NCBI RefSeq assembly: GCF_043555935.1
Contig: NZ_JBIGIB010000001.1
Span: 930,001 to 994,000 of the forward strand
DNA from: Pelomonas baiyunensis
Lineage (GTDB): Bacteria > Pseudomonadota > Gammaproteobacteria > Burkholderiales > Burkholderiaceae_C
Direction of reading: 5' to 3'
DNA: 64,000 bases
Position numbers and translations under genes: made by a program. This document shows positions 15,450 to 23,200 of this stretch, piece after piece. The notes below the pieces were generated by a model, which saw only the letters and a program-made list of their open reading frames with translations, did not search any database and was not told the origin of the DNA. Each line of letters opens with the position of its first letter. Within the stretch, counting starts at the first letter, position 1.

Positions 15450-16436
15450 ATGTTGCGCAGTTGGGCGGTGGCCTTGGGGTTGGTGGCAGCGTTGGGGGCC
15501 CAGGCCCAGTCGGCACGCCCGCCGATCTTTGTGCTGAATTCGCTGGACGCGGACATCTCCGTCATCGATCCAGTGAGCTTCACGGTGGTCAAGCGCTTCC
15601 CCACCGGCAAAGAGCCCCACCACCTGTACCTGTCGCCGGACGAGAAGTCCCTGATCGTGGCGAACGCGCTGGGCGATTCCCTGACCTTCGTGGACCCCCG
15701 CACGGCCGACGTGCAGCGCGTGGTGCGCGGCATCCCGGACCCGTACCACCTGCGGTTCTCGCCCGACATGAAGTGGTTCGTGACCGCGTCCAACCGCCTG
15801 GATCGCGTGGACTTGTACCGCTGGCAAGGCAGCACCGCGGCCGAGCCGTTGCAGCTGGTCAAGCGCATCCCGGCGCCCAAGACGCCCAGCCACCTGAACA
15901 TCGACACGAAAAGCACCACGCTCTACGTGAGCCTGCAAGACAGCGATGAACTGCTGGCCATCGACCTGGCCACGCAGGCGGTGAAGTGGAAGCAGCCGGT
16001 AGGCAAGATGCCCGCCGACATCTACCTGACGCCGGACGACAAGCACATCCTCGTGGGCCTCACCGGCGACAGCGTGGTGGAGGTGTGGGACGTGAGCGGT
16101 GCCAAGCCCAAGCTCGTCAAGCGCCTGCCCACGGGCAACGGCGCGCACTCGTTCCGGGCCTGGGGCGACCAGCGGCACGTGCTGGTCAGCAACCGGGCGG
16201 CCAACACCATCAGCAAGATCGACCTCAGCACCTTCACGGTGGTGGATCAGTTCCCTGGCCCTGCGGGCCCGGACGACATGGAAGTGATGGGCGACGGCAA
16301 GACGCTGCTCGTCACCTCCCGCTGGGCGGGCAAGCTCACGCAGATCGACACCACCACCCGCAAGGTGGTGCGTCAGGTGAAAGTGGGCAAGTCGCCGCAC
16401 GGCCTGTGGACGCTGGATCACAAGCCGCGTCTATGA
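15450..16436 (+). CDS. Secreted YVTN/NHL-type beta-propeller protein
   Basis: 328 residues from the ATG at 15450 (ribosome site GGAG). A signal peptide with cleavage after ALGAQAQ is followed by repeats of about 40 residues typical of YVTN beta-propellers, such as DADISVIDPVSFTVVKRFPTG and DSLTFVDPRT. Such proteins are periplasmic scaffolds or enzymes; some act with quinoprotein or cytochrome partners, but no heme motif is present. Its stop overlaps the start of the deacetylase gene by 4 bases. First gene of a five-gene run to 19816. Confidence 0.8.
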   Translation: MLRSWAVALGLVAALGAQAQSARPPIFVLNSLDADISVIDPVSFTVVKRFPTGKEPHHLYLSPDEKSLIVANALGDSLTFVDPRTADVQRVVRGIPDPYHLRFSPDMKWFVTASNRLDRVDLYRWQGSTAAEPLQLVKRIPAPKTPSHLNIDTKSTTLYVSLQDSDELLAIDLATQAVKWKQPVGKMPADIYLTPDDKHILVGLTGDSVVEVWDVSGAKPKLVKRLPTGNGAHSFRAWGDQRHVLVSNRAANTISKIDLSTFTVVDQFPGPAGPDDMEVMGDGKTLLVTSRWAGKLTQIDTTTRKVVRQVKVGKSPHGLWTLDHKPRL

Positions 16437-17209
16437 AAGCCTGGATTTGGCTGCTGGCTGCAAGCGCGGCCGCAGCGCAGCCGGCGTGCGACAAGCCGGT
16501 GTACCTCACGTTCGACACCGGCCACATGGGCGTGGCGCCGCTGATTGCCGAGACCCTGAAGCGGCACAACGCCCGGGTCACGTTCTTCATGGCCAGTGAG
16601 CCCACCAAGACCGGTGGCACCACGCTGGACGACACCTGGGCGCCCTGGTGGCGCGAGCGCGTGGCGGAGGGGCACGACTTCGGCTCCCACACCTGGGACC
16701 ACGACGTCTTTCTGGAAGACCTGCCCGACGCCGACGGCAAGGTCACCCGCTTCAAGGTGCGCACCCAGGCCGGGGTGAGCCCTGCGGTGGTGCGGGAGCT
16801 GACGGCCGAGCAGTACTGCAGCAACCTCAAGAAGGTGGGCGAGCGCTTCACGGCGATGACCGGCAAGCCCTTGTCGCCGCTGTTCCGCGCGCCGGCCGGG
16901 CGCACCTCGGCGGCCTTGTTGAGCGCCGCCAAAAGCTGCGGTTTCACCCACGTGGGTTGGAGCCGGGCTGGCTTCCTGGGCGATGAGCTGCCCAGCCAGG
17001 CGCACCCGAATTCGGCCCTGCTGGAGAAGGCGCTGCGCGACATCAAGCCTGGCGACATCCTGCTGGCGCACCTGGGCATCTGGGAGCGCCAAGACCCTTG
17101 GGCGCCTGCGGTGCTGGAGCCGCTGATGACCGGGCTGGAGCAACGCGGCCTATGCTTCGCTCCGTTGCGCGAGCACCCGCGCTTTGCCCCGCTGTTCAGC
17201 AAGCCGTGA
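16433..17209 (+). CDS. Exported polysaccharide deacetylase (NodB-fold)
   Basis: 258 residues with an N-terminal signal sequence (MKAWIWLLAASAAAAQP). NodB homology landmarks: TFDTGH (Asp28), the HTWDH histidine pair, and RAPAGRTS near the active site. The usual first motif is TFDDG, where the second Asp binds the metal; here it is Thr29, so either metal binding is altered or the enzyme belongs to a variant group. The family removes acetyl groups from N-acetylglucosamine polymers or peptidoglycan. Overlaps neighbours on both sides by 4 bases (ATGA and GTGA). Confidence 0.82.
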   Translation: MKAWIWLLAASAAAAQPACDKPVYLTFDTGHMGVAPLIAETLKRHNARVTFFMASEPTKTGGTTLDDTWAPWWRERVAEGHDFGSHTWDHDVFLEDLPDADGKVTRFKVRTQAGVSPAVVRELTAEQYCSNLKKVGERFTAMTGKPLSPLFRAPAGRTSAALLSAAKSCGFTHVGWSRAGFLGDELPSQAHPNSALLEKALRDIKPGDILLAHLGIWERQDPWAPAVLEPLMTGLEQRGLCFAPLREHPRFAPLFSKP

Positions 17210-18186
17210 TCGACTGGATCTCCAACACCTTCGACGCCCTGCAATTGGCCTTGTACGAGGCCGTCGTTCAGCCCATCGCCTTCGGGCTGGGCTTTGGCAA
17301 CCTGCTGGAAGACGCGTTCGACGCGACCGGCTGGCTGCTGTGGGGCGTGATCCAGATTGCCGTGCTGCTGCTCGGCATCGGCCTGCTCGAGCGCCGCTGG
17401 CCCGCCGAGCCGGTGACCGACCGCGCGGCCGTGCGCACCGATGTGATCTACACCTTGATCCACCGCCTGGGCCTGGTGCGGCTGGGCTTGTTCTTTGCGG
17501 TGCAACCGGCGTGGGACGCCATCGCCGGCCAGCTGCGCCTGGCGGGCCTGCCCACCTGGCAGCTCGATGCGATGTGGCCCGGCGTGACCGACATCGGCTG
17601 GGTGAGCTTGCTGATCTATCTGGTGGTGTTCGACTTCGTCAATTACTGGCTGCACCGCGCGCAGCACCAATTCAATTGGTGGTGGGCCTTGCACAGCCTG
17701 CACCACAGCCAGCGGCAGATGACGATGTGGAGCGACAACCGCACCCACCTGCTGGACGATGTCATCACGGGCACGGCGTTCGCGCTGCTGGCCCGCGTCA
17801 TTGGCGTGGAGCCGGGGCAGTTCGTGGCCATCACCGTCATCACGCAGCTGCTGGAGAGCCTGCAGCACGCCAACACCCGGCTGAGCTTTGGGGCCGTGGG
17901 CGAGCGTTTGCTGATCAGCCCGCGCTTTCACCGGTTGCACCACAGCATCGGCATCGGCCATGAAAGCGCTGGCCGGGGCACGCTGGGCGGCCACAACTTT
18001 GGCGTGCTGCTGCCGGTGTGGGATGTGCTGTTCCGCACCGCCAACTTCTCGCCCCGTTTCGACCCCACCGGCGTGCGAGACCAACTGCCCGAAGAGGGCG
18101 GACGCGACTACGGGCGCGGCTTCTGGCGCCAGCAGTGGCTGGGCCTGCAGCGTCTGATTTCTGTTTTCCGAGGAAAGCCCGCCTGA
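17206..18186 (+). CDS. Fatty acid hydroxylase/sterol desaturase-family membrane protein
   Basis: 326 residues from a GTG at 17206 that overlaps the previous stop by 4 bases; an upstream ATG at 17152 lies inside the deacetylase gene and is less likely. Several hydrophobic segments and the histidine boxes HRAQH, HSLHHS and HRLHHS, which hold the di-iron centre of this superfamily. Members hydroxylate or desaturate lipids in membranes. With the beta-propeller, deacetylase and EI24 genes in one operon, a role in envelope lipid or polysaccharide modification is a reasonable inference. Confidence 0.85.
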   Translation: MIDWISNTFDALQLALYEAVVQPIAFGLGFGNLLEDAFDATGWLLWGVIQIAVLLLGIGLLERRWPAEPVTDRAAVRTDVIYTLIHRLGLVRLGLFFAVQPAWDAIAGQLRLAGLPTWQLDAMWPGVTDIGWVSLLIYLVVFDFVNYWLHRAQHQFNWWWALHSLHHSQRQMTMWSDNRTHLLDDVITGTAFALLARVIGVEPGQFVAITVITQLLESLQHANTRLSFGAVGERLLISPRFHRLHHSIGIGHESAGRGTLGGHNFGVLLPVWDVLFRTANFSPRFDPTGVRDQLPEEGGRDYGRGFWRQQWLGLQRLISVFRGKPA

Positions 18187-19019
18187 TGCAAGGCCTGATC
18201 GATTCCTTCTGGCGCGCGGCGGCCTACTGCCTGCATCCGCGCGTCATCGCGCTGTCGCTGCTGCCGCTGGTGATTGGCGGCGTGCTGGTGTTTGGCTTCA
18301 TGTACTTCTTCTGGGAAGCGTCGGTGGCGAGCGTGCGCGCCACGCTGGAGAACTGGCGCCTGGTGGAGAGCCTGCTGCAGTGGCTGGACACCTTCGGTTT
18401 GCAGGAGTTCCGCAGCGCGCTGGCCGCCATCGTGGTGCTGGCGGGCGTGCTGCCGGTGGTGCTGCTGCTGAGTCTGCTGCTGGTGGCGCTGTGCATGACG
18501 CCGGCCATCGTCGGCCTGGTGGCCCAACGCCGCTTCCCGCTGCTCGAGAAGAAGCGCGGCGGCTCGCTCGTGCAAAGCGCGCTGGCGTCGCTGGGCGCCA
18601 CGCTGCTGGCGCTGCTGCTGCTGGCGCTGTCCATGCCGCTGTGGCTGATTCCGCCGCTGGTGATGGTGCTGCCGCCGTTGATCTGGGGCTGGCTCACGTA
18701 CCGGGTGTTCGGGTTTGATGTGCTGGCCGAGCACGCCTCGCGCGACGAGCGGCTGGCGCTGATGCGCGAGCACCGCGCCCCCATGCTGGCCATGGGCGTG
18801 TTCAGCGGCTACCTCGGGGCGGTGCCGTCGCTCTTGTGGGCGCTGCTGGGCGTCACCGGCATCATCTTTGCCCCCTTTGTGGTGCTGGTGGCCATTTGGC
18901 TCTACACCCTGGTGTTCGCCTTCTCCACGGCCTGGTTCGCGCATTACGCGCTGGCCGCCCTGCAGGCCCGCCGCGGGGCGGAGCCTGTGGCCGAGTCGGC
19001 CCTTGTTTTGGAAAGTTGA
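18186..19019 (+). CDS. EI24/CysZ-like integral membrane protein
   Basis: 277 residues; the ATG at 18186 shares a base with the previous stop. Multiple strongly hydrophobic segments (about 20-45, 75-105, 140-180, 215-255) with PLVIGGVLVF and PPLIWGWLTYRVFGFD, the pattern of EI24-domain proteins related to the sulfate permease CysZ. Sulfate transport is not supported by the neighbours. Five bases separate it from the CinA-like gene. Confidence 0.75.
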   Translation: MQGLIDSFWRAAAYCLHPRVIALSLLPLVIGGVLVFGFMYFFWEASVASVRATLENWRLVESLLQWLDTFGLQEFRSALAAIVVLAGVLPVVLLLSLLLVALCMTPAIVGLVAQRRFPLLEKKRGGSLVQSALASLGATLLALLLLALSMPLWLIPPLVMVLPPLIWGWLTYRVFGFDVLAEHASRDERLALMREHRAPMLAMGVFSGYLGAVPSLLWALLGVTGIIFAPFVVLVAIWLYTLVFAFSTAWFAHYALAALQARRGAEPVAESALVLES

Positions 19020-19024
19020 ACCTC

Positions 19025-19816
19025 ATGCAAGTCGGTCTGATCATCATTGGCGACGAGATCCTGTCGGGCAAGCGGCGCGACTCGCACATGGCCAAGTTCA
19101 TCGAGCTGCTGTCGGAGCGCGGCATGCAGCTGTCCTGGGTGCAGTACCTGGGCGATGACCGCGAGCGCCTCACCGAGCGGCTGCGCGAGGCCTTTGCCAG
19201 TGGCGACCTGGTGGTGAGCTGCGGCGGCATCGGCGCCACGCCGGACGACCACACCCGCCAGTCCGCCGCGTTGGCGCTGGGCCGGCCGCTGGCGCTGCAC
19301 CCCGAGGCGCGCGAACTCATCTGGCAGCGCATCCAGCAAATGGCGGCCGAACAAGGCAAGGCCGTCACGGCGGACGAGCCGGACAGCCTGCGGCGCTTCG
19401 AGATGGGTGTGTTCCCTGAAGGCGCCAGCATCATTCCCAACCCGTACAACAAGATCCCGGGCTTCTTCGTCGGGCATGTGCACTTCGTGCCGGGCTTCCC
19501 GGTGATGGCGCACCCCATGATGTCCTGGGTGCTGGATCGCTACCCTCAATTGCACCGCGCGGTGCAGGTGCTGGAGCGGTCGCTCATCGTGCAAGGCGCG
19601 ATGGAGGCCAGCCTCACGCCGCTGATGGAAGCGCTGGAGGCCCAGTTCCCGGGCATCAAGGTGTTCAGCCTGCCCAGCGTCGACCACCCGCAGTGGGGCC
19701 GCTGCATCGAACTGGGCGTCAAAGGTGACGCCGAGCAACTGCTGCCCGCCTACGATGCACTGAAACAGGGCGTGATCCACTTTGGTGCATCGATCAGCAC
19801 TGAGCTGGTGCGATAG
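19025..19816 (+). CDS. CinA/MoaB-type molybdopterin-binding domain protein
   Basis: 263 residues. Starts MQVGLIIIGDEILSGKRRDSH and has SCGGIGATPDDHT, the GGxGxTpDD motif of the MoCF-biosynthesis fold shared by MogA/MoaB and CinA. It lacks the C-terminal amidohydrolase domain of full-length CinA. The family binds molybdopterin or pyrophosphate-linked nucleotides; the stand-alone form is usually annotated competence/damage-inducible protein A. The end of this gene carries the NtrC-like sites of the glnA promoter. Confidence 0.82.
   Translation: MQVGLIIIGDEILSGKRRDSHMAKFIELLSERGMQLSWVQYLGDDRERLTERLREAFASGDLVVSCGGIGATPDDHTRQSAALALGRPLALHPEARELIWQRIQQMAAEQGKAVTADEPDSLRRFEMGVFPEGASIIPNPYNKIPGFFVGHVHFVPGFPVMAHPMMSWVLDRYPQLHRAVQVLERSLIVQGAMEASLTPLMEALEAQFPGIKVFSLPSVDHPQWGRCIELGVKGDAEQLLPAYDALKQGVIHFGASISTELVR
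19774..19811 (+). promoter_or_regulatory. Tandem NtrC-like sites upstream of glnA
   Basis: GCACT-GAGCT-GGTGC (19797-19811) is a full match to the NtrC pattern GCACY-N5-GGTGC. A weaker copy, GATCC-ACTTT-GGTGC (19774-19788), lies 23 bases upstream centre to centre. Both lie in the 3' end of the CinA-like gene, about 80-110 bases upstream of the sigma-54 promoter, the usual enhancer position. Confidence 0.65.
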
Positions 19817-19886
19817 TTCTGGCCCCGTAACCGACGTCACACCATAATTCCCAGCAGCAGCGGGCGACGATCCATGTCGGTGCATC

Positions 19887-19901
19887 TGGCACACAACCTG
19901 C
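19887..19901 (+). promoter_or_regulatory. Sigma-54 promoter of glnA
   Basis: TGGCAC-N5-CTGC keeps GG and GC at the correct 10-base separation (consensus TGGCAC-N5-TTGC). It lies about 80 bases before the glnA start and downstream of the NtrC-like sites, with ntrB and ntrC following glnA. Well supported. Confidence 0.8.
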
Positions 19902-19981
19902 TTTAATTTTTCTCGTGGCTGCTGGCGCGCGAGCGCTGGCGGCAGCATCCCACCCCTGTCCGATTCCGCTAGGAGCTTTTG

Positions 19982-21397
19982 ATGGCCAAGACCGTCGCCG
20001 ATGTGATGAACATGGTGAAGGAGAACGAAGTCAAGTTCGTTGACTTCCGCTTCACTGATACCCGTGGCAAGGAGCAGCACGTCTCCGTGCCGGTGTCCGC
20101 TTTTGACGAAGACAAGTTCACGTCGGGCCACGCCTTCGACGGCTCGTCCATCGCCGGCTGGAAGGGCATCGAAGCCTCGGACATGCTGCTGATGCCGGAC
20201 CCGAACACGGCCAACATCGACCCGTTCTTCGAAGAGCCGACCCTGATCCTGACCTGCGACGTGGTCGACCCCGCCGACGGCAAGGCCTACGAGCGCGATC
20301 CGCGTTCCCTGGCCAAGCGCGCCGAGGCGTACCTGAAGTCGTCGGGTCTGGGTGACACCGCCTACTTCGGTCCGGAACCCGAGTTCTTCATCTTCGACAG
20401 CGTGCGCTGGGGCAATGAAATGTCCGGCTCGTTCTTCAAGATCGAGTCCGAAGAAGGCGCTTGGAACTCGTCCAAGGAATACGAGCACGGCAACTCCGGC
20501 TACCGTCCCACCGTCAAGGGCGGCTACTTCCCCGTGCCCCCGGTCGACAGCGGCCAGGACATGCGCTCGGAGATGTGCCTGATCCTCGAACAGATGGGCA
20601 TCCCGGTCGAAGTGCACCACCACGAAGTGGCCAACGCCGGTCAGATGGAAATCGGCACCAAGTTCAGCTCGCTGGTGCAGCGCGCTGACTGGACTCAGCT
20701 GCAAAAGTACATCGTCCAGAACGTGGCGCACGCCTACGGCAAGACGGCCACCTTCATGCCCAAGCCGCTCGTCGGCGACAACGGCAGCGGCATGCACGTT
20801 CACCAGTCCGTCTGGAAGGACGGCAAGAACCTGTTCGCCGGTGACGGCTACGCCGGCCTGAGCGATTTCGCCCTGTACTACATCGGCGGCATCATCAAGC
20901 ACGCTCGCGCGCTGAACGCCATCACCAACCCGGGTACGAACTCGTACAAGCGTCTGGTGCCGGGCTTCGAAGCCCCGGTGAAGCTGGCCTACTCGGCCAA
21001 GAACCGCTCGGCCTCTATCCGCATTCCGTACGTGGCCAACCCCAAGGGCCGTCGCGTGGAAGCCCGCTTCCCGGATCCTTCCGCCAACCCGTACCTGTGC
21101 TTCGCAGCACTGCTGATGGCCGGTCTGGACGGCGTGGAAAACAAGATCCATCCGGGCGAAGCCGCCACGAAGGACCTGTACCACCTGCCGCCGGAAGAAG
21201 ACGCGAAGATCCCGACCGTCTGCCACAGCCTGGACCAGGCTCTGGAGTACCTGGACAAGGACCGCGCGTTCCTGACCAAGGGTGGCGTGTTCACCGATGC
21301 GTACATCGATGCCTACATCGACCTGAAGATGCAGGAAGTGACCCGCTTCCGCATGGCCACGCACCCGGTCGAATTCGACATGTACTACGCCCTGTGA
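19982..21397 (+). CDS. glnA: Glutamine synthetase, type I
   Basis: 471 residues, standard for GSI. Catalytic and metal-binding segments are visible, such as DGSSIAGW, FGPEPEFFIFD, HHEVANAGQMEIG and NGSGMHVHQS, and the adenylylation tyrosine is Tyr400 in KDLYHLPPEE, so activity is likely controlled by GlnE/GlnB. It makes glutamine from glutamate, ammonia and ATP. A sigma-54 promoter with NtrC-like sites lies upstream and an intrinsic terminator downstream at 21440-21465; read-through would reach ntrB-ntrC. Confidence 0.98.
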   Translation: MAKTVADVMNMVKENEVKFVDFRFTDTRGKEQHVSVPVSAFDEDKFTSGHAFDGSSIAGWKGIEASDMLLMPDPNTANIDPFFEEPTLILTCDVVDPADGKAYERDPRSLAKRAEAYLKSSGLGDTAYFGPEPEFFIFDSVRWGNEMSGSFFKIESEEGAWNSSKEYEHGNSGYRPTVKGGYFPVPPVDSGQDMRSEMCLILEQMGIPVEVHHHEVANAGQMEIGTKFSSLVQRADWTQLQKYIVQNVAHAYGKTATFMPKPLVGDNGSGMHVHQSVWKDGKNLFAGDGYAGLSDFALYYIGGIIKHARALNAITNPGTNSYKRLVPGFEAPVKLAYSAKNRSASIRIPYVANPKGRRVEARFPDPSANPYLCFAALLMAGLDGVENKIHPGEAATKDLYHLPPEEDAKIPTVCHSLDQALEYLDKDRAFLTKGGVFTDAYIDAYIDLKMQEVTRFRMATHPVEFDMYYAL

Positions 21398-21439
21398 TGA
21401 ACGCAGGCAGCCATCCCGCTGCCTGGTCATCCCTGGAGA

Positions 21440-21465
21440 GGGGCCGCCCGTGCGGCCCCTTTTTC
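21440..21465 (+). terminator. Intrinsic terminator after glnA
   Basis: GGGGCCGC (21440-21447) pairs with GCGGCCCC (21452-21459) around a 4-base loop, followed by TTTTT. It lies just before the small secreted-protein gene. Confidence 0.85.
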
Positions 21466-21493
21466 ATTGCAGTGTCTGAGCCACAATGCCGCC

Positions 21494-21988
21494 ATGCTGA
21501 ATCGACTGCTGGCACCGCTGATTCTTCTGGCCAGCCTGGGCGCCCAGGCCCAGGGCCCGGTGTATCGCTGCCCGGGGCCACCGGTGCTGTACACCGACGC
21601 GCTGTCCGCCAAGGAAGCCAGCGAGAAGGGTTGCCGCACCATCGAGGGCACGCCCATCACGGTGGTGCAGGGTGCCAAACCCCGGCCGGGTGCAGCCCCC
21701 GCGCCCGATGGCCCGCGGGCCGGTGCCAATGACAACCGCGTCGACGCCGGCCAGCAGCGCGTGCGCGACGACGAGCGCCGTCGCGTGCTGCAAACCGAGC
21801 TGCGCCAGGCCGAAGAGCGCCTGTCCAGCGCGCAGCGCGAATTCAACAACGGCCAGGGCGAGCGCCGCGGCGACGAGCGCAACTACCAGAAGTACCTGGA
21901 CCGCATGGGCGAGCTCAAGGACAACATCGCCCGCTACGAGGCCGACGTGCAGGCGCTCAAGCGCGAGATCGCCAAGCTGCCGTCCTGA
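21494..21988 (+). CDS. Exported DUF4124-like small protein between glnA and ntrB
   Basis: 164 residues from the ATG at 21494. A signal peptide ending LGAQAQ is followed by a short N-terminal region (VYRCPGPPVLYTDALSA) like DUF4124, in which a Y-C-x-G-x-x-YTD pattern is common, then a long charged coiled-coil-like region (about 80-160, RRRVLQTELRQAEERLSSAQ). Function unknown. A gene of this kind between glnA and ntrB is common in Burkholderiales. Confidence 0.75.
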   Translation: MLNRLLAPLILLASLGAQAQGPVYRCPGPPVLYTDALSAKEASEKGCRTIEGTPITVVQGAKPRPGAAPAPDGPRAGANDNRVDAGQQRVRDDERRRVLQTELRQAEERLSSAQREFNNGQGERRGDERNYQKYLDRMGELKDNIARYEADVQALKREIAKLPS

Positions 21989-22068
21989 CGCTGCCGTCTC
22001 GGGACGCCGCCGTGCCGGCCGTCCCTGCGGGCGCCGTGCGCCCCTTTTCGATGGATTCGAGGCTTTTC

Positions 22069-23166
22069 ATGCCTGATGCTTCACTCGTGCCCGCCGAATT
22101 CGCGGGCCTGGACCTGCTGGCCACCATGGTGGTGGTGGTGGGTGCCCAGGGCGACTGCCGCTTCGCCAACACTGCGTTCGAGAACGTGATGCGCGTGTCG
22201 CGCCGTGCAGTGCAAAAGGCGCAGCTGCCGGATTGGTTTGACGACGCGCAGCGCCTGACCGAAACCCTCGCCGGTGTGGCCGCCAACCAGTACTCCAGCA
22301 GCCGTTTCGACGCGCTGCTGCGCCGCGGCGCCTGGGCGCCGGAAGACGGGTTGCCGGTGCACGTCATCGTGTCGCAGATGGATGCGGCACCCGACGGCGC
22401 GCCCCGCGTGCTGGTGGAACTGATTGAAATCGCGCAGCAGGCACGCCAGGGCCGCGACGAGCGCAACCTCGATCAAGTGCAGGCCACCAAGGAGCTCACG
22501 CGCAACCTCGCGCACGAGATCAAGAACCCGCTGGGCGGCATTCGCGGCGCGGCCCAGTTGCTGGCGCTGGAGTTGCAGGACGGCAGCGCCGAGCTCACCG
22601 AGTACACGCAGGTCATCGTGCACGAGGTGGACCGCCTGCAAAGCCTGGTGGACCGCCTGCTGGCCCCGCACCGCAAGGCGCAGGTGGTGGGCGACGTCAA
22701 CATCCACGAAATCTGCGAACGGGTTCGCTCCTTGGTGCTCATTGAGCACCCCAAGGGCCTCATCATCCAGCGCGATTACGACACCTCGTTGCCCGACTTC
22801 CGCGGCGACCGCGAGCAGCTCATCCAGATGGTGCTGAACATCGTTCAGAACGCCGCTCAAGTGTTGAGTTCGCGGATTGCAGCGGGCGACGCGCAGATCG
22901 TGCTGCGCACGCGGGTGGCTCGACAGGTCACCATCGGTAAGCAGCGCTGGCGCTTGGCACTGGAATTGCATATCGAGGACAACGGTCCCGGCGTCCCCGC
23001 CGAGATCCGGGATCGCATCTTCTTCCCCCTGGTCTCCGGGCGGGATGGCGGCTCGGGGCTCGGACTCACGCTTGCGCAGACGATCGCCCAGCAACACCAG
23101 GGCATGATCGATTGCGAAAGCGAGCCGGGCCTGACGAACTTTCGAATCACGCTGCCGTTGCCCTGA
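22069..23166 (+). CDS. ntrB: Nitrogen regulation sensor histidine kinase NtrB (GlnL)
   Basis: 365 residues from the ATG at 22069 (GAGG six bases upstream); upstream in-frame starts at 22051 or 22012 are possible. N-terminal PAS-like region (about 10-130), then a HisKA motif NLAHEIKNPLGGIRG with phospho-accepting His149, and an ATPase domain with NIVQNAAQ, DNGPGVP and GSGLGLTLAQ. Cytoplasmic, no membrane segments. In the family, P-II protein switches it between kinase and phosphatase to NtrC; a GlnB gene lies at 61081. Confidence 0.95.
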   Translation: MPDASLVPAEFAGLDLLATMVVVVGAQGDCRFANTAFENVMRVSRRAVQKAQLPDWFDDAQRLTETLAGVAANQYSSSRFDALLRRGAWAPEDGLPVHVIVSQMDAAPDGAPRVLVELIEIAQQARQGRDERNLDQVQATKELTRNLAHEIKNPLGGIRGAAQLLALELQDGSAELTEYTQVIVHEVDRLQSLVDRLLAPHRKAQVVGDVNIHEICERVRSLVLIEHPKGLIIQRDYDTSLPDFRGDREQLIQMVLNIVQNAAQVLSSRIAAGDAQIVLRTRVARQVTIGKQRWRLALELHIEDNGPGVPAEIRDRIFFPLVSGRDGGSGLGLTLAQTIAQQHQGMIDCESEPGLTNFRITLPLP

Positions 23167-23200
23167 GCCCACGAGGTGAGGGGATCGGCTGAGGAACCTC

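Noticed and set aside
16433..17209. Idea that the YVTN protein and deacetylase are one frameshifted gene
   Set aside because: Each has its own signal peptide and family motifs; the 4-base ATGA overlap is normal translational coupling.
18944..21430. An 828-residue reverse-strand reading frame opposite the CinA-like gene and glnA
   Set aside because: It is antisense to clearly recognisable genes, is rich in His/Gln/Arg/Ala as GC-rich shadows are, and has no motif.
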